Counted from the first letter of the stretch, positions 44,871 to 56,360 are shown. The stretch is DNA of 64,000 nt from Pseudeuparius sepicola (GCA_963920635.1 OY987299.1:18341401-18405400), one strand, 5' to 3'. Numbers and translations are program-made. The notes: a model not told the origin generated them from the sequence alone.

Positions 44871-45830
44871 TACACACCCCACAAAAATTACCGCATAAAT
44901 CGAATTTTTTGCAAAAGTTTGAGGTTATTTTTTCTGAACCGTTTAATCGATCCGGATGTTCTTTTTCTTCTGACGATAGGTTGATTCTTCAGGAATATTA
45001 GTCTCTATGATTATTTAAATAAAATTTAATTTTTGGGTGAATACCGGGTGTTGCCGTAATATAGGGGGTTTTTGGTTGGAAAATTCGTAACGCCCTGTTG
45101 GGTGTACCAGCAATAACAGCATATTACAATAAATAACCAATTATAGCCTCATCTTTTCCTAACATTTTCTTTTTTGGTTCATTTTATTATCTCTGTTATT
45201 AGCGAAGATATACCTATTCCTCGGATAATTGTACAAGGTGGCGTTTAATTCCGTTCGATCAGTTTTTCACAAAAAAAAAGTATAACTTTACGTCGGTGAG
45301 CCGAATTTATGTCAATTGGAAGTGATTCATCCTGTAATTTCGAAACTGAAAGCAAGCTGTAATTACAGGAATAGGAGGCAGCACACGATATTAATTAATT
45401 ATTGTATCCCCAATTAGGCTTGCTAAATTAATTTTGTTTTGGTAAAGATTTAATAAACTGTCTTGTTATAGTGTTGTCTTTTGTTGTATATCTCCGCTAA
45501 TAACAGAGATAATAAAATGAACAAAAAAAGAAAATGTTACGAAAAGATGAGGATATAAGTGGTTATTTATTGTAGCAGGCTGTTATTGCTGGTACACCCC
45601 ACAGGGCGTTACGAATTTTCCAACCAAAAACCTATATTACGCAGCTATACCCGGTATTCACCCAAAAATTAAATTTCATGTAAAGAATCATAGAGACTAA
45701 TATTCTTGAAGAATCAACCTAATGTTTAAAAAAGGAAGGACTCCCAGATCGATCAAACGGTTCAGAGAAAAAATAACCCCAAACTCTTCCAAAAATTCGA
45801 GTGATGCGATAATTTTTGTGGGGTGTGTAT
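44871..45830. mobile_element. 960-bp foldback element (TACACACCCCACAAAAATTA ends)
   Basis: The arms 44871-45215 and 45485-45830 are reverse complements with modest divergence (ATTCACCCAAAAATTAAATT, AACGCCCTGTTGGGTGTACC and CAGGGCGTTACGAATTTTCC are visible in the arms). The loop of about 270 bp has no ORF. Confidence 0.85.
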
Positions 45831-45839
45831 TTCACAATG

Positions 45840-46251
45840 CAATGCTTTATTTATTTTGCCGTACTCATTTTGCAGCACTTTCGTTAATGATTAGACATAT
45901 TTTATCGCCAACACGACTTGACAACTAACTCAATTTTTCGTTGCTCTAAAATTGGTTGTAATCAATCGTTTCAAAATCTATGCAGTTTCAAAAACACATT
46001 AATAGAAAACATTTAGCGGATATAATTTTTTTAGTGGAGATGAATTCCTCTGTTGAATCTCGCCCATCCAGTTCAAATATTAATATGAAACAGCATAACG
46101 ATTCTACATCGATTGATCAATCTGAAAAATCCGATACCTTCATCATAGATGAATTAAAAAAAAATTGGTAATGAAACAGCTAAATTTGTCTTAGCCTTAC
46201 ATGATAACAATAATTTTTCTCGAAAAGATGTGTTCGATATTCTTACCTAAA
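45840..46251 (+). pseudogene. C2H2 zinc-finger ORF remnant, probably repeat-derived
   Basis: Readable with frameshifts: FCRTHFAALSLMIRHIL (a broken first finger); then CSKIGCNQSFQNLCSFK and, one frame over, KHINRKH, which together give C-x4-C-x12-H-x4-H. Next come a Ser-rich linker and, after a slip in a poly-A run at about 46163, IGNETAKFVLALHDNNNFSR with a stop at 46251. The layout of two fingers followed by an FVL-x-L helix resembles ORFs in insect repetitive DNA. The family name is not known to me. Confidence 0.5.
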
Positions 46252-46651
46252 TACATAGATCCTTTTTGATAAAACTTTTACTTAAAACTTTCAGTTGTTT
46301 CGCTGATTACCATTTAGACAATAATTGTTCAGTTTTCAGTTATTTCGAAAATTATTTCTTTAACATGAAAAGTGCACATTTTCCTCGAAAGTATTCATTG
46401 TTAGTGATGCACTCAAAGAAAGTTTGAATAAAACTAATACTACAAATTAATGTATAAAAATATGTGTAAATTTTCATCACCCCTTTATCTTTTCGAATTG
46501 AACACGGCAAACATATTTGACAATAATAGTTTGCTTTTATTATATTTTTTTAGTTATGACATCTCAAGTAAGTATACCTAGTATGGTATTTATTGTGGTT
46601 ATAGTGGTATATAATAATAGATCTTCTTTAATAACGGCTGTATTTATATAT

Positions 46652-48439
46652 CGATGAAGTAAAATAACGGGTATTTCAGCCAAAATTATGAGTTATTTAT
46701 TCTTTACAATGAACCAAGCTTTTGGCCATATTTTTGGCCTTCGTCAGGGCTAAAATAGTGTTAGGTAAAATATATTATTGAGTAAGAATAATAATAATAA
46801 TAATAATAATAATTCTCAACCTCACAATACTCCAAACTAGGAGTACCCCAGAAGCAAGTACATGTGCGGGGGAGGGGGGCAATTACTATTATTTTGTCTT
46901 CGTTGCCGTTTGCGGCTAGGGCCGACTTTTTTCCCGATATAACTAGGATAGCATTCGCTCAAGTACTACGGAAAACCCTAGAAAACCGTAGTAATCCCAG
47001 TGAGTGTAGGACAATTAGTAAATCACACGGATAAAGCTATTTAGGAGCAATACCGTGAACCCACATTTGTCCAGCGCTCTTGGCCATAGCGGTGTTTTTC
47101 TTTAAAGACATATATGCATGCGCCTGCCTCGAACCAAGGTCGATCGAAGGCAGAAAAACATGCAGTCTAAAAAGTCAGCGCCGGTACGAGCGACGCCACC
47201 GCGTATTTGATCCTAATGGATATAAACTTCCAAAAATGGAATAAATTGTTTTGTTAAATATTTTTGTTGTTGTCTACTGAAAATTTTGTAATAAATATTT
47301 ATGGTTGTTATAGAAATTTGAAATAAAAGAAAATCTACATATTATGAAGCAAGTCGTGAAAAACAAATGATAGCAGACAGTAATATTGTTTTAAGGTTAT
47401 AAAAAATTTTAAGTTATCAAAAAGTTTGACAATAAACAGAAGAAATCTAAATTTTAGGTTATTTGTCAAAAAGATTAGAAAATATTTGCCAATAAAAATT
47501 TTTTGTTTGAAAACCGAAAACTTGGTAGGGTAGTATCTGTAAAATTATTAAAATTATTTTATACTACCCTTGTTTATGGAATCCCTAGTTAGCCAATGTG
47601 TGACAGAGTCATGAGGATACGAGAGCAATATTGGATACAAGCAACAAGCAACAGATGGCGCCAAAAACTAGTGTGCCAAAAAAGTGGCTCAGTCATTGCC
47701 TACTAATTTTCTATTATTAAAATCTACCAAAAAAAGCAGCTGGACAACTTTATTTTTTGCAAAATCTTTCCCTGTATCTACTGTATTTCTGTCATGTCCT
47801 TATGTCCTTATGTCCTTATGTCAGCCGATTAATAAATATTGGCTAACTAGAGTATCCATAAACAAGTAGATATACCTACTACCACAGACCTATATAGCTT
47901 CGCTAGCTATATATGTCTGTGCTACTACCCTACCAAGTTTTCGGTTTTCAATCAAACAATTTTTATTGGCAAATATTTTCTAACCTTTTTGACAAATAAC
48001 CTAAAATTTAGATTTCTTTTGTTTATTGTCAAACTTTTTGATAACCTAAAAATTTTTATAATCTTAAAACAATATTACTGTCTGCTATCATTTGTTTTTT
48101 CACGACTTGCTTCATAATATGTAGATTTTCTTTTATTTCAAATTTCTATAACAAACATAAATATTTATTACAAAATTTTCAGTAGACAACAACAAAAATA
48201 TTTACAAAACAATTTATTCCATTTTTGGAAGTTTATATCCATTAGGATCATAACTTTTCAATATTCATTTCAATAGTAAGTATATAAATAATTATTCGTA
48301 CTCAATAATATGTTTAACCTAACACTATTTTAGCCCTGACGAAGGCCAAAAATATGGCCGAAAGCTTGGTTTATTGTAAAGAATAAATAACTCATAACTC
48401 ATAAGTTTGGCTGAAATACCTGTTATTTTACTTCATCGT
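46652..48439. mobile_element. 1.8-kb nested foldback
   Basis: Outer arms (46652-46785 with 48285-48439) share CGATGAAGTAAAATAAC and TTTTGGCC…GCCTTCGTCAGGGCTAAAATAG. Inner arms (47215-47545 with 47925-48255) are about 330 bp and close to identical (AGCAAGTCGTGAAAAACAAA and TAGCAGACAGTAATATTG are visible). The loop contains three tandem TCCTTATG units (about 47795-47820) and TAGCTTCGCTAGCTATATAT, also present at 11769. Confidence 0.85.
46787..46813 (+). repeat. (AAT)n microsatellite
   Basis: Nine or so uninterrupted AAT units. Confidence 0.9.
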
Positions 48440-48458
48440 TATAGTGGTACGTTGTACG

Positions 48459-48731
48459 CAGGGTCCGGCACTGAAACTCTCTTTTTTTAAAGGTAAAAAA
48501 TAAAAGTATAAATTGTACATTTTATTTTTTTTATTATTATGAGTATTAAGCAATAACATGGGAAGCTTGAAATTAAAATGTCTTAAAAATAATATTTGAC
48601 AAGTGTCTACCGTTGCTGTCGATGCATTGTTGTAGCCGATTTCTGAAGTTGATGTGGACTCTTTCGAGCATTGCAACCGGTATATTGGCTATTCGTGACG
48701 AATATTGTTTTTCAATTCTTCCACAATCAAT
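48459..48731 (-). pseudogene. Mariner-like transposase C-terminus with element end
   Basis: A minus-strand frame from about 48731 to the stop at 48573 reads …SRIANIPVAMLERVHINFRN, then RLQQCIDSNGRHLSN, the usual closing helix of mariner-type transposases (RL-x-x-C-x-x-x-NG-x-H). About 110 bp further, CAGGGTCCGGCACTGAAACT at 48459 looks like the corresponding terminus. Everything upstream of 48731 is replaced by the quasi-palindromic array. Confidence 0.65.
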
Positions 48732-48844
48732 TAAAGAAGTTCAATGTACAAGTATTCGTTGGCTCAATAAACTCGTTCATCGGACGAAAATCGATAAACA
48801 GAATTCGTTGGGCCAATGTTTTTTTTATTAATATTACGTACCTT

Positions 48845-48912
48845 TTTGGTTTAGTGTAGAGCGTTGGAAAACTAGTCGGAAGGTCCGGGTTCGAATCCCA
48901 CGTCAAGAGTTT
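48845..48912 (+). repeat. tRNA-derived SINE head or tRNA pseudogene
   Basis: TTAGTGTAGAGCG (A-box-like, 48851) and GGTTCGAATCC (perfect B box, 48888-48898) are about 36 nt apart, as in pol III promoters of tRNA-like genes. The acceptor stem does not pair (no complement to TTTTTGG at the 3' side), so a functional tRNA is unlikely. Confidence 0.55.
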
Positions 48913-48943
48913 TTTTAGGCAGTGGTTATTTATACGTAGCAGT

Positions 48944-49103
48944 CGGCAACGATGGGCGCTGCCTTATAAAAAAAGAAGGGGTAATATTTCCAATGATGTA
49001 ACCCGCTCCCGATTTTCTTGAAATTTAGGCTAACCCCCTATTTTCGCCCGACATTCGGAAATAATTACCCCTTCTTTTTTCATGCAGGCAGCGCCCATCG
49101 CCG
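48944..49103. mobile_element. 160-bp MITE
   Basis: CGGCAACGATGGGCGCTGCC and AGAAGGGGTAAT at the left pair with ATTACCCCTTCT and GGCAGCGCCCATCGCCG at the right. It directly follows the SINE-like head. Confidence 0.75.
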
Positions 49104-49489
49104 AAAATATAGGGCATACGCCCCCTATTGCAACGATGCTTGAGAAAATTCACTTCAGACGTAGGTATCTAAATCATTTCACTTAAGACGTGTATGATGG
49201 AGTTAAATGTACGTCCAAAGAAGTCACGTGACTTAACTCGCCAATGAGAGCGCAAGACGTATACACTGACTTTTATATACGTCGGACGTATAGCCACTTT
49301 CTTTTTTTTATTTTTTATTTCCACGTTTGGGGTGTCCGCGTCTAATCTAGGATGTTCCTTCTTTTACTATTGGTGTCAAGGGCCGGTATTTTCAAGAAGG
49401 AACAAGTCTACTGCTTTACGGATCGTGATTCGCGACTCGCGGACCTTTAAAAAATACACTAAAGATCCGCGACTCGCGGACCTTTATCC

Positions 49490-50342
49490 ACTCCCAATAT
49501 GTAAAGAACACAAATTACAAATATCTAATTCGATTAGCAGCATTCCACAAACCTATCATCTGCCGTTCCAAAACAAAATAAATCACATACATTTCCATAT
49601 GTTGCCACAAAAACACACTCCTGCCTATATAGTTCTTACCGCACTCCCTAATAATGTAGCCCGTGGTCGCCCATAAAGCACGAAACTATGCGGGGTATTC
49701 CCATCTAAATTAAAATTAGGAATGAATAGCGACGTCAGGAGATAGCAATCAGGTTAGGAATGTTTAGGAAAATGGTAGTCGGCCACGCGCAGGCCGAGAC
49801 CACACCTGGTGGTTCCGAGATGCTCCCGATCGATGTAACTCCGCCACAACACAACCGCCAACCAAGAACTCTGCATTATTTATTTTCGGACGCAAAGCCG
49901 AATGTGGCTAAATAAATCATTCAAAAAAAAAACATGTGAATCTACGTGTTCACCAATTTTTTAAAATCCATTTTAGAAACAATATTTCGCGCAAATGCTA
50001 CCAAATGCTACCATCATATTATGACACGTCTTCTTCACTTCGATCGCCTCGCAACTATTCTTAATAACTTTTTGTGTCAAAATTAATTAAAAAATTGAAC
50101 ACAAAAACACAGAAAACCACATATCATTCGCTATTTTGATCTTTTGAAAATATATATTTTATTCATCCATGTAAGTAGGGAGGGGGAGGGGGCAAGGGGC
50201 AGGGACAAACCCCTGGTCTGGAGTAAAAGTAAAAGGATCAATGTATATGCTAAGACTACAAAAAATATTATTTGTTAACAAAGAAACGTCACTTCCTTCC
50301 CTCACTCAACGCTTCCGTCTAACCTGAAGTGATATTCAATCA
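49490..50342. other. No gene supported
   Basis: Mixed composition. The 114-codon ORF 49332-49676 overlaps the terminal repeat at 49429-49489 and is rejected. A purine-rich GGGAGGGGGAGGGGGCAAGG run lies near 50178. Confidence 0.4.
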
Positions 50343-50350
50343 TACAATAG

Positions 50351-51481
50351 CACGGGCGTAGCCAAGGGGGGGGTTTCGGGGGTTCAAACCCCCCCCCCCC
50401 TCCCCTCCCGAAATAAGCAAAATATTACCTAATATTATACCGAAAAAATACGAGGAGTGAAGAGTTAAATTATTATTACGTTTGAATATATGTAGTAATA
50501 GTAGCGCCTAGCGCCATCTTTTGACGAAAGGCAGACGCAGTTGCAGCCGAACTATTTTGTATTGTAGGGACACTTTGCGTTGTTTCTCGAGTATTCGCCA
50601 CGCCCCTCGGTCGAAATGAGCTGAACTTTGTGAAAGTTCGTGGAAGTTTCTGGACGGCTACTGGGCTGCTATATAAGCGGCGCCGCGGCGCGTGACCGCG
50701 CTTACGGCAGTATTGTTCCATGCGAACTCGAAGCGAATAAAAGTGAAAAGTGGCGAACGAATAGTGAAGAGAATTAAGTGTACCGTGTAAGTGAGTAATT
50801 TTAGTGCACTGTTATTCGATGACCTTGTTAAGGATAGATACGTGAATCATTATTACTGTCGAAAAATGGAGGGGAAGAAAAGGAAGGGTGATAAACCTAA
50901 AGGTATGGACTACTGGAAAAAGTGGTGTAGTCAAGGTCAAGGGGTTTCTAATAAAGAAACAAATTTGGATTTAGCTATCAAAGCTTCAGCTACCTTGCAT
51001 GCTGATAAGAAGACTGCCTACCCCGAAATCTAGTTTGGAATGCCTAGATATGTGCGATAAAAACATTTATCCTAATATTTACACATTACTACAAATCTTG
51101 GCTACCATTCCTGTATCCACTGCTACCCCAGAAAGGTCTTTCTCGAGCCTAAGGAGACTGAAAAACTATTTACGAAACACTACAAGTGAAAACAGACTTA
51201 ATGGTTAATGAACATTCACTATGGAACAGAAATTCATGCAGATGAAGTAGTGGATATACTTAAAAGAAAAAGCCGAAGATTTCTTCTTTAATGGTTTTAG
51301 ATTTAGCGCAGAGGAACGAAATTAATTTATCCATTTCATTTAAAGTTAAGAACTTTATAAATATGTCGTAGTTTTTCGGATGAATATATAGATATTAAAT
51401 TTCATGTAAGTATATTTTTGTTGTTTTATTTACTTCTCAAACTAACCCCCCCCCCAAAACTAAATCCTGGCTACGCCCGTG
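50351..51481 (+). mobile_element. Internally deleted hAT element, copy A
   Basis: The terminal repeats CACGGGCGTAGCC / GGCTACGCCCGTG are flanked by TACAATAG and TACAATAC (8 bp, one mismatch). Long G/C runs sit just inside both ends. It carries two overlapping transposase pieces. It is nearly identical to copy B (53052-54154), which lies inverted 1.6 kb away. Both share the same internal deletion, so the deletion derivative itself was mobilised. Confidence 0.9.
50791..51208 (+). pseudogene. hAT transposase remnants: N-terminal piece joined to dimerisation tail
   Basis: Frame 1 (50791-51033) reads KRKGDKPKGMDYWKKW and NKETNLDLAIKASATLH. Frame 2 (50999-51208) reads DKNIYPNIYTLLQILATIPV then STATPERSFSSLRRLKNYLR, the classic hAT C-terminal dimerisation region. 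A one-base shift later restores MNIHYGTEIHADEVVDIL up to about 51290. The catalytic middle is absent, so no active transposase is made. Confidence 0.85.
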
Positions 51482-51489
51482 TACAATAC

Positions 51490-52046
51490 ACTTTTTTATC
51501 CATTTTACCATTCTAATGAAAAAATGCTACAAAATCGTCATCTCGAATTTTCAAAAAATCATTTCTTTTGCTACAACTTTTTTGGTTGAAATTGGATTTT
51601 TTTTCTTGGTGGCATTTCATTCCGTGGAAAAAACTATACAAGTTTAGTTTTTGAACCACCAATTATTTATCTTACCTAAAAGTCAACGATGTAATCGCTC
51701 GTAACGTCTTAATTGGTACACCCTGTATATGTCTATGCACGTTAATAAAGAACGCGAAAAATAACTTGTATATGTTTCACTTCTCACTTCTAATCCGCTG
51801 AAGGTAGAAAATTGTTCTATGGTCAAAGACGATCCCGTATGGTGCATTTTATAGTGATTATTAATTAAAAGTAGTAGCAACAATAGCTACAAATTCGCGG
51901 GCATTAGGCAATAGGGATAATATTATGATTTTTAAATGAAATTTAAAAAATATGTTAGACACAACCAAACTTTTTATATTATCTTAAAGCGGTGAGTGAA
52001 GAATAATCCTTCATTCAACGCTTAAAGTACTTACATTCGTTAACAT
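51490..52046. other. AT-rich stretch, no gene seen
   Basis: No supported gene. A mariner-like ATTGGTACACCCTGTATATG end lies near 51712. Confidence 0.4.
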
Positions 52047-53035
52047 CTATGTTTTAAATAACACATCGTTTAAATGTCTATCTCGACTTCGTCTACACGA
52101 GCGACTTCGACGAACCCAATTTTCGATGACTGCTTGCGGTCTGTTTGCATAGACCTTAGTAAATGTGAAATAGACCCACAAGAAGTAATCTAAAAGATTT
52201 AAATCACACCATCTTGGAGGCCAGTGAACAGTTGCATTCTTTGAAATTTTCCTTTCTGGCAATACGTCGATAGTTTCCTGAGCAGTGTGACATGTGGCAC
52301 CGTCTTCCTGGAGCTACATATCCTCCAAAGCAAGTGCATCTATCGGTATCTTTCATTATTCACTGTAACTGTAACCGCATCTCTTACCTCATTTTGGAAA
52401 AAATGGTCCGATGGTGCCACCATCACCATGCCATAAAACACAGCATATCTACAGTTACCTTTAGCGGATACAAAGGCTTCTCGTGAATCTGTTTTAACGC
52501 CAAAATCGGCATTTTTGCGTGTTAACATCATATCTACTTAACCAAAAATGAGCTTCATCTGAAAAGAATTTTTTTTCGCAAAATTAGAATCTCTTTCAAG
52601 TTGTTCTAAATTTCAAGCAGCAAATTCTCGGCGCCGACGCTGGTCCAGTGGCTTAAATTTTTGGATCAAAACAATCGTGTAGGTATAAATTCAAGCGTTG
52701 GCTGAAGAGTGAATCACCCAACGATTCAAGCCTTTCTGGCCTAATTAAGTCTTGAGCACGACGAGCAATTGATAAATTTGGATCCTGTGCCTCAGCAACA
52801 CTAGCTCTTACAGCAGCAATATTCTAAACAGTTCCGGCATTCTACGTCTAGCTGGTGTTTTTGCATCGTCTAGAGTAAAATAATTTTCAAATTTCTCAAC
52901 GATGCGACGAATAGCAAGCAAAGAAGGGCGATTATTTGGACCAAAGTTTTCGCGAAGTGTTCATAAAAGAAAGTCTATTTTCATAGAATATTTGGATAAT
53001 ATCCAAACGTTCTTAAAGCGCGTATTTAGCCATAA
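52047..53035 (-). pseudogene. Mariner transposase pseudogene
   Basis: Reading leftward from 53035: MAKYAL (then a shift) ERLDIIQIFYENRLSFMNTS, IRRIVEKFENYF, VAEAQDPNLSIARRAQ. Then FFSDEAHFWLSRYDVN (first catalytic Asp), QEDGATCHTAQETIDVLPE (second) and WPPRWCDLNLLDYFLW (third), followed by KVYANRP. The order and spacing are those of mariner D,D34D-like transposases. Many stops and frameshifts. The hAT copy B begins only 17 bp upstream of its start. Confidence 0.85.
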
Positions 53036-53051
53036 AAGATTGTTAGAGTTA

Positions 53052-54154
53052 CACGGGCGTAGCCAGGATTTAGTTTTGGGGGGGGGGTTAGTTTGAGAAG
53101 TAAATAAAACAACAAAAATATACTTACATGAAATTTAATATCTATATATTCATCCGAAAAACTACGACATATTTATAAAGTTCTTAACTTTAAATGAAAT
53201 GGATAAATTAATTTCGTTCCTCTGCGCTAAATCTAAAACCATTAAAGAAGAAATCTTGGGCTTTTTCTTTTAAATATATCCACTACTTCATCTGCATGAA
53301 TTTCTGTTCCATAGTGAATGTTCATTAACCATTAAGTCTGTTTTCACTTGTAGTGTTTCGTAAATAGTTTTTCAGGCTCCTTAGGCTCGAGAAAGACCTT
53401 TCTGGGGTAGTAGTGGATACAGGAATGGGAGCCAAGATTTGTAGTAATGTGTAAATATTAGGATAAAGGTTTTTATCGCACATATCTAGGCATTCCAAAC
53501 TAGATTTCGGGGTAGGCAGTCTTCTTATCAGCATGCAAGGTAGCTGAAGCTTTGATAGCTAAATCCAAATTTGTTTCTTTATTAGAAACCCCTTGACCTT
53601 GACTACACCACTTTTTCCAGTAGTCCATACCTTTAGGTTTATCACCCTTCCTTTTTTTCCCCTCCATTTTTCGACAGTAATAATGATTCGCGTATCTATC
53701 CTTAACAAGGTCATCGAATAACAGTGCACTAAAATTACTCACTTACACGGTACACTTAATTCTCTTCACTATTCGTTCACCACTTTTCACTTTTATTCGC
53801 TTCGAGTTCGCATGGAACAATACTGCCGTAAGCGCGGTCACGCGCCGCGGCGCCGCTTATATAGCAGCCCAGTAGCCGTCCAGAAACTTCCACGAACTTC
53901 CACAAAGTTCCGCGAATAATCGAGAAACAACGCAAAGTGTCCCTACAATACAAAATAGTTCGGCTGCAACTGCGTCTGCCTCTCGTCAAAAGATGGCGCT
54001 AGGCGCTACTATTACTACATATATTCAAACGTAATAATAATTTAACTCTTCACTCCTCGTATTTTTTCGGTATAATATTAGGTAATATTTTGCTTATTTC
54101 GGGGGGGGGGGGGGTTTGAACCCCCGAAACCCCCCCCCCTTGGCTACGCCCGTG
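53052..54154 (-). mobile_element. Internally deleted hAT element, copy B (inverted)
   Basis: Same CACGGGCGTAGCC termini as copy A. The flanks TTAGAGT(T)A and TTAGAGTA form an 8-bp duplication with one inserted base. It is about 98% identical to copy A by eye. Transposase pieces are at 53500-53742 and 53325-53534 (minus). Its poly-C tract is a different length from copy A. Confidence 0.9.
53325..53742 (-). pseudogene. hAT transposase remnants in copy B
   Basis: Same two overlapping frames as in copy A with a handful of changes (DRYANHYYC for DRYVNHYYC; LAPIPVSTTTPERSFSSLRS for LATIPVSTATPERSFSSLRR). Same internal deletion. Confidence 0.85.
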
Positions 54155-55189
54155 TTAGAGTATACTGAACATAAATGATTAGTGACTAGTGGCAGGTATA
54201 ACTTTGTTACCATGGTTATCATATCGTTTCAAAATCATATAATTCTTATTCGAAAATCCTTTATAATAGCTTTGGTATTATCAATGAATAAAGAACCCCA
54301 GGCAGGAGCATGTTTGGGATTAACGCGCGACAGGGATAGTTCTTGCATATGATGGGATGCCGTCTCCGGTTTCACAGTGGCGTGCACCTTTAAGTAGTTA
54401 CAACCAACTAATCGAGGCAGAAATCATCATTTTTCGTAAAATCAGTACCTATAATACTGGCCAAAAATTGCAAGGCACGTTTATGTCTTTAAGTTTAGGA
54501 ATCCTTGATAATATATCAATTCTAATTTCAAATTTCCAATTGTGAAAAATATGTACGCCTATGCCACTTTGGTGCATGGCCTCAAAAGTTAATTTAAATT
54601 AGAAAATTACTTACCGATGGATTATTACCCTCAAAGATTTAGTTTTGCAAGCCAGGAAAGAGCCACAAGCCGCTTAGCTAAACATAAAAGTATCGAAACA
54701 CCACATACCTACTATTAGTACCTAATATTACTGGGTCAGACATCAAAATATTGTGTCAAACCTTGGTTCCTACATAGGGCGATTTCCGTCTCACATATTT
54801 TGTAATATCCATAGAGCTTTGACTCCTTCCTGGGGTTCTTTATTCATTGGAACATTCAGCAAGTACACCTGCCTACACTCTATTCAAACTAAATGCAAGT
54901 GGCGCGTAAACATTTACACCATGGAAGCACGTGAACAATTCTGAGGGCTAATACGAGGCAGGGCCGCATTAAGGACGATCTCTATGAATTTTATAATATA
55001 AAATATGAAAATAATATGCCCCAGTATTAAGAACTTTAAAAACAAACTTTTATGGCACACCTCTAGTCATTCACTTACCTGCAAATTTTCTACTATTAAT
55101 ACAAATCGTAGCTCCAACAATTAATGAACAGCGAAAGAATTATATCGGAAAAAATAAAGGTCCACTTGCAACTCTAAACACCTCTGTAA
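54155..55189. other. No gene supported
   Basis: AT-rich with no recognisable ORF. CAGGGCCGCATTAAGGACG near 54959 resembles a hAT terminus. Confidence 0.4.
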
Positions 55190-56360
55190 GAAACACCGTC
55201 TCGCTGCACTCGCCCGCCGGGTCAGACTTTATTGCCGGCTGGCCAATAGCAAGCCGATCACGTGCGTATCACGCTCTAGCCATGCAACAACTTGTGTTTA
55301 TGTTTCAGTTGCGTTTAGTTTGTGTAGAGTTTAGTACAAGTATTTGCCAAAATAATGATGTCTAAAACATCATTGCGGGACGCAGTAATGACGCGATCCA
55401 ACAAAATCGAACATACCAAATCGTCGCCCGAACACACCCCTCCGGATGCTTCCAATGCGACCCGTCGACCGCCAACCCCCCCCCCCCCCCCCCTCCCCTC
55501 AGAAACAATCCGGCGGCATTATTTTGACACGTCAGATCGGGGGGGCCGGGGTAATGGCGCAAACACGCGGCCGGTGCCTGAATGGGGCGCCCGTCAAAGT
55601 CAGTAAGGCAAGAGTAATGCGCATAAAACCCCTCATTAAGGCCGCGTACACAGGGCGAGCCGCGACGCGTGCCGCCCGCCTGCAGCGGACAGCCGACGCC
55701 GACGCCCGCCGCCGCCGCCCCCTCCCACGTCGTTAGCACGCCGCGCCGCCGGAGATCCGGGACGGGCCCAACCGGGTTTGGTCCGTCCTACGGTCTATAT
55801 TTAGAGCGGTTTCTAGACCGGGCAACTTGATTCATTGCTATGTAACGAAGTTCGTTATTTTTTTTTTTATTAAAAAGAAATGTATTTTTAATTTTTTTTC
55901 TGTCGACCGCACCGCGCCATATATTTTTTTAGTTTCACTGGTTAGGTGTGTGCATTAAAATTAAACATTTTTAAGTTCAACGAAATCTTATCTGCCGTAT
56001 TTCCGAATTATTTTATATACCGAGGACCACCCGTGTTCCAACGCGCGGACGCCGCCACTCCTCGTTCCCCGGGTAGTACGAAAGCGCTCCGTACTACCCC
56101 TCGCGAGGGCGCGCCGGTCGGTACCGCCGTCTACGCGGCCCGGCCGAGACTCCACCCCCAGCATCGATCCGTCCGGCCAGCGCCGACGGGTATAAGAAGA
56201 GCCAGCCAGCCCTCAAGGAGCAAGTCGCTCTCGAGCTTCTTCAGTTAACAGTCTTCCACCCTTGGAACATTGACTGGACTCGAGACCTCTGCTGCCCCGG
56301 CGCTTCAGGCTCTGCTTTCCCCCCTTCGCTGCCCGGCGCCCCACGGCCCGGCCGAACCGC
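55190..56360. other. CpG-rich island
   Basis: The strongest GC/CpG island of the window, with a C run at about 55478-55497 and GC-rich ORFs in several frames (55355-55606 plus, 55446-55736 plus, 55362-55739 minus) that mostly reflect composition. It may be the promoter and first-exon zone of a host gene. Confidence 0.5.
55355..55606 (+). CDS. Hypothetical Pro/Arg-rich ORF in the CpG island
   Basis: Two adjacent ATGs (MMSKTSLRDAVMTRSNKIEH) follow a plausible 5' UTR (…TTTAGTACAAGTATTTGCC). The first 35 codons have ordinary composition, then a proline run is encoded by the poly-C tract. It might be a first coding exon. No domain is recognisable and the opposing frames are equally open, so confidence is low. 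Confidence 0.25.
   Translation: MMSKTSLRDAVMTRSNKIEHTKSSPEHTPPDASNATRRPPTPPPPPLPSETIRRHYFDTSDRGGRGNGANTRPVPEWGARQSQ

Larger units (their letters stand above)
43969..49489. mobile_element. Possible 5.5-kb composite element with 58-bp terminal repeats
   Basis: The left end GGATAAAGGTCCGCGAGTCG CGGATC…TTTAGTGTATTTTTTAAAGG is reverse-complemented at 49429-49489. Each arm carries two GGTCCGCGAGTCG-type words. Subterminal sequences rich in TTATTGG(C/G)CCAAT-like words occur on both sides (44090-44640 and 48750-48820). The interior is occupied by several other foldbacks and transposase scraps. No clear target duplication. The terminal match is solid; that it is one element is inference. Confidence 0.5.

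Noticed and set aside
48845..48912. Functional tRNA gene
   Set aside because: The B box is perfect but acceptor and anticodon stems do not pair, so it is listed as a SINE head or tRNA pseudogene.
49332..49676. 114-codon ORF
   Set aside because: It crosses the 58-bp terminal repeat at 49429-49489 and shows no domain.
55362..55739. 125-codon minus-strand ORF in the CpG island
   Set aside because: Gly/Arg/Ala-rich translation of a GC-rich tract including the poly-C run; three frames are open over the same stretch.
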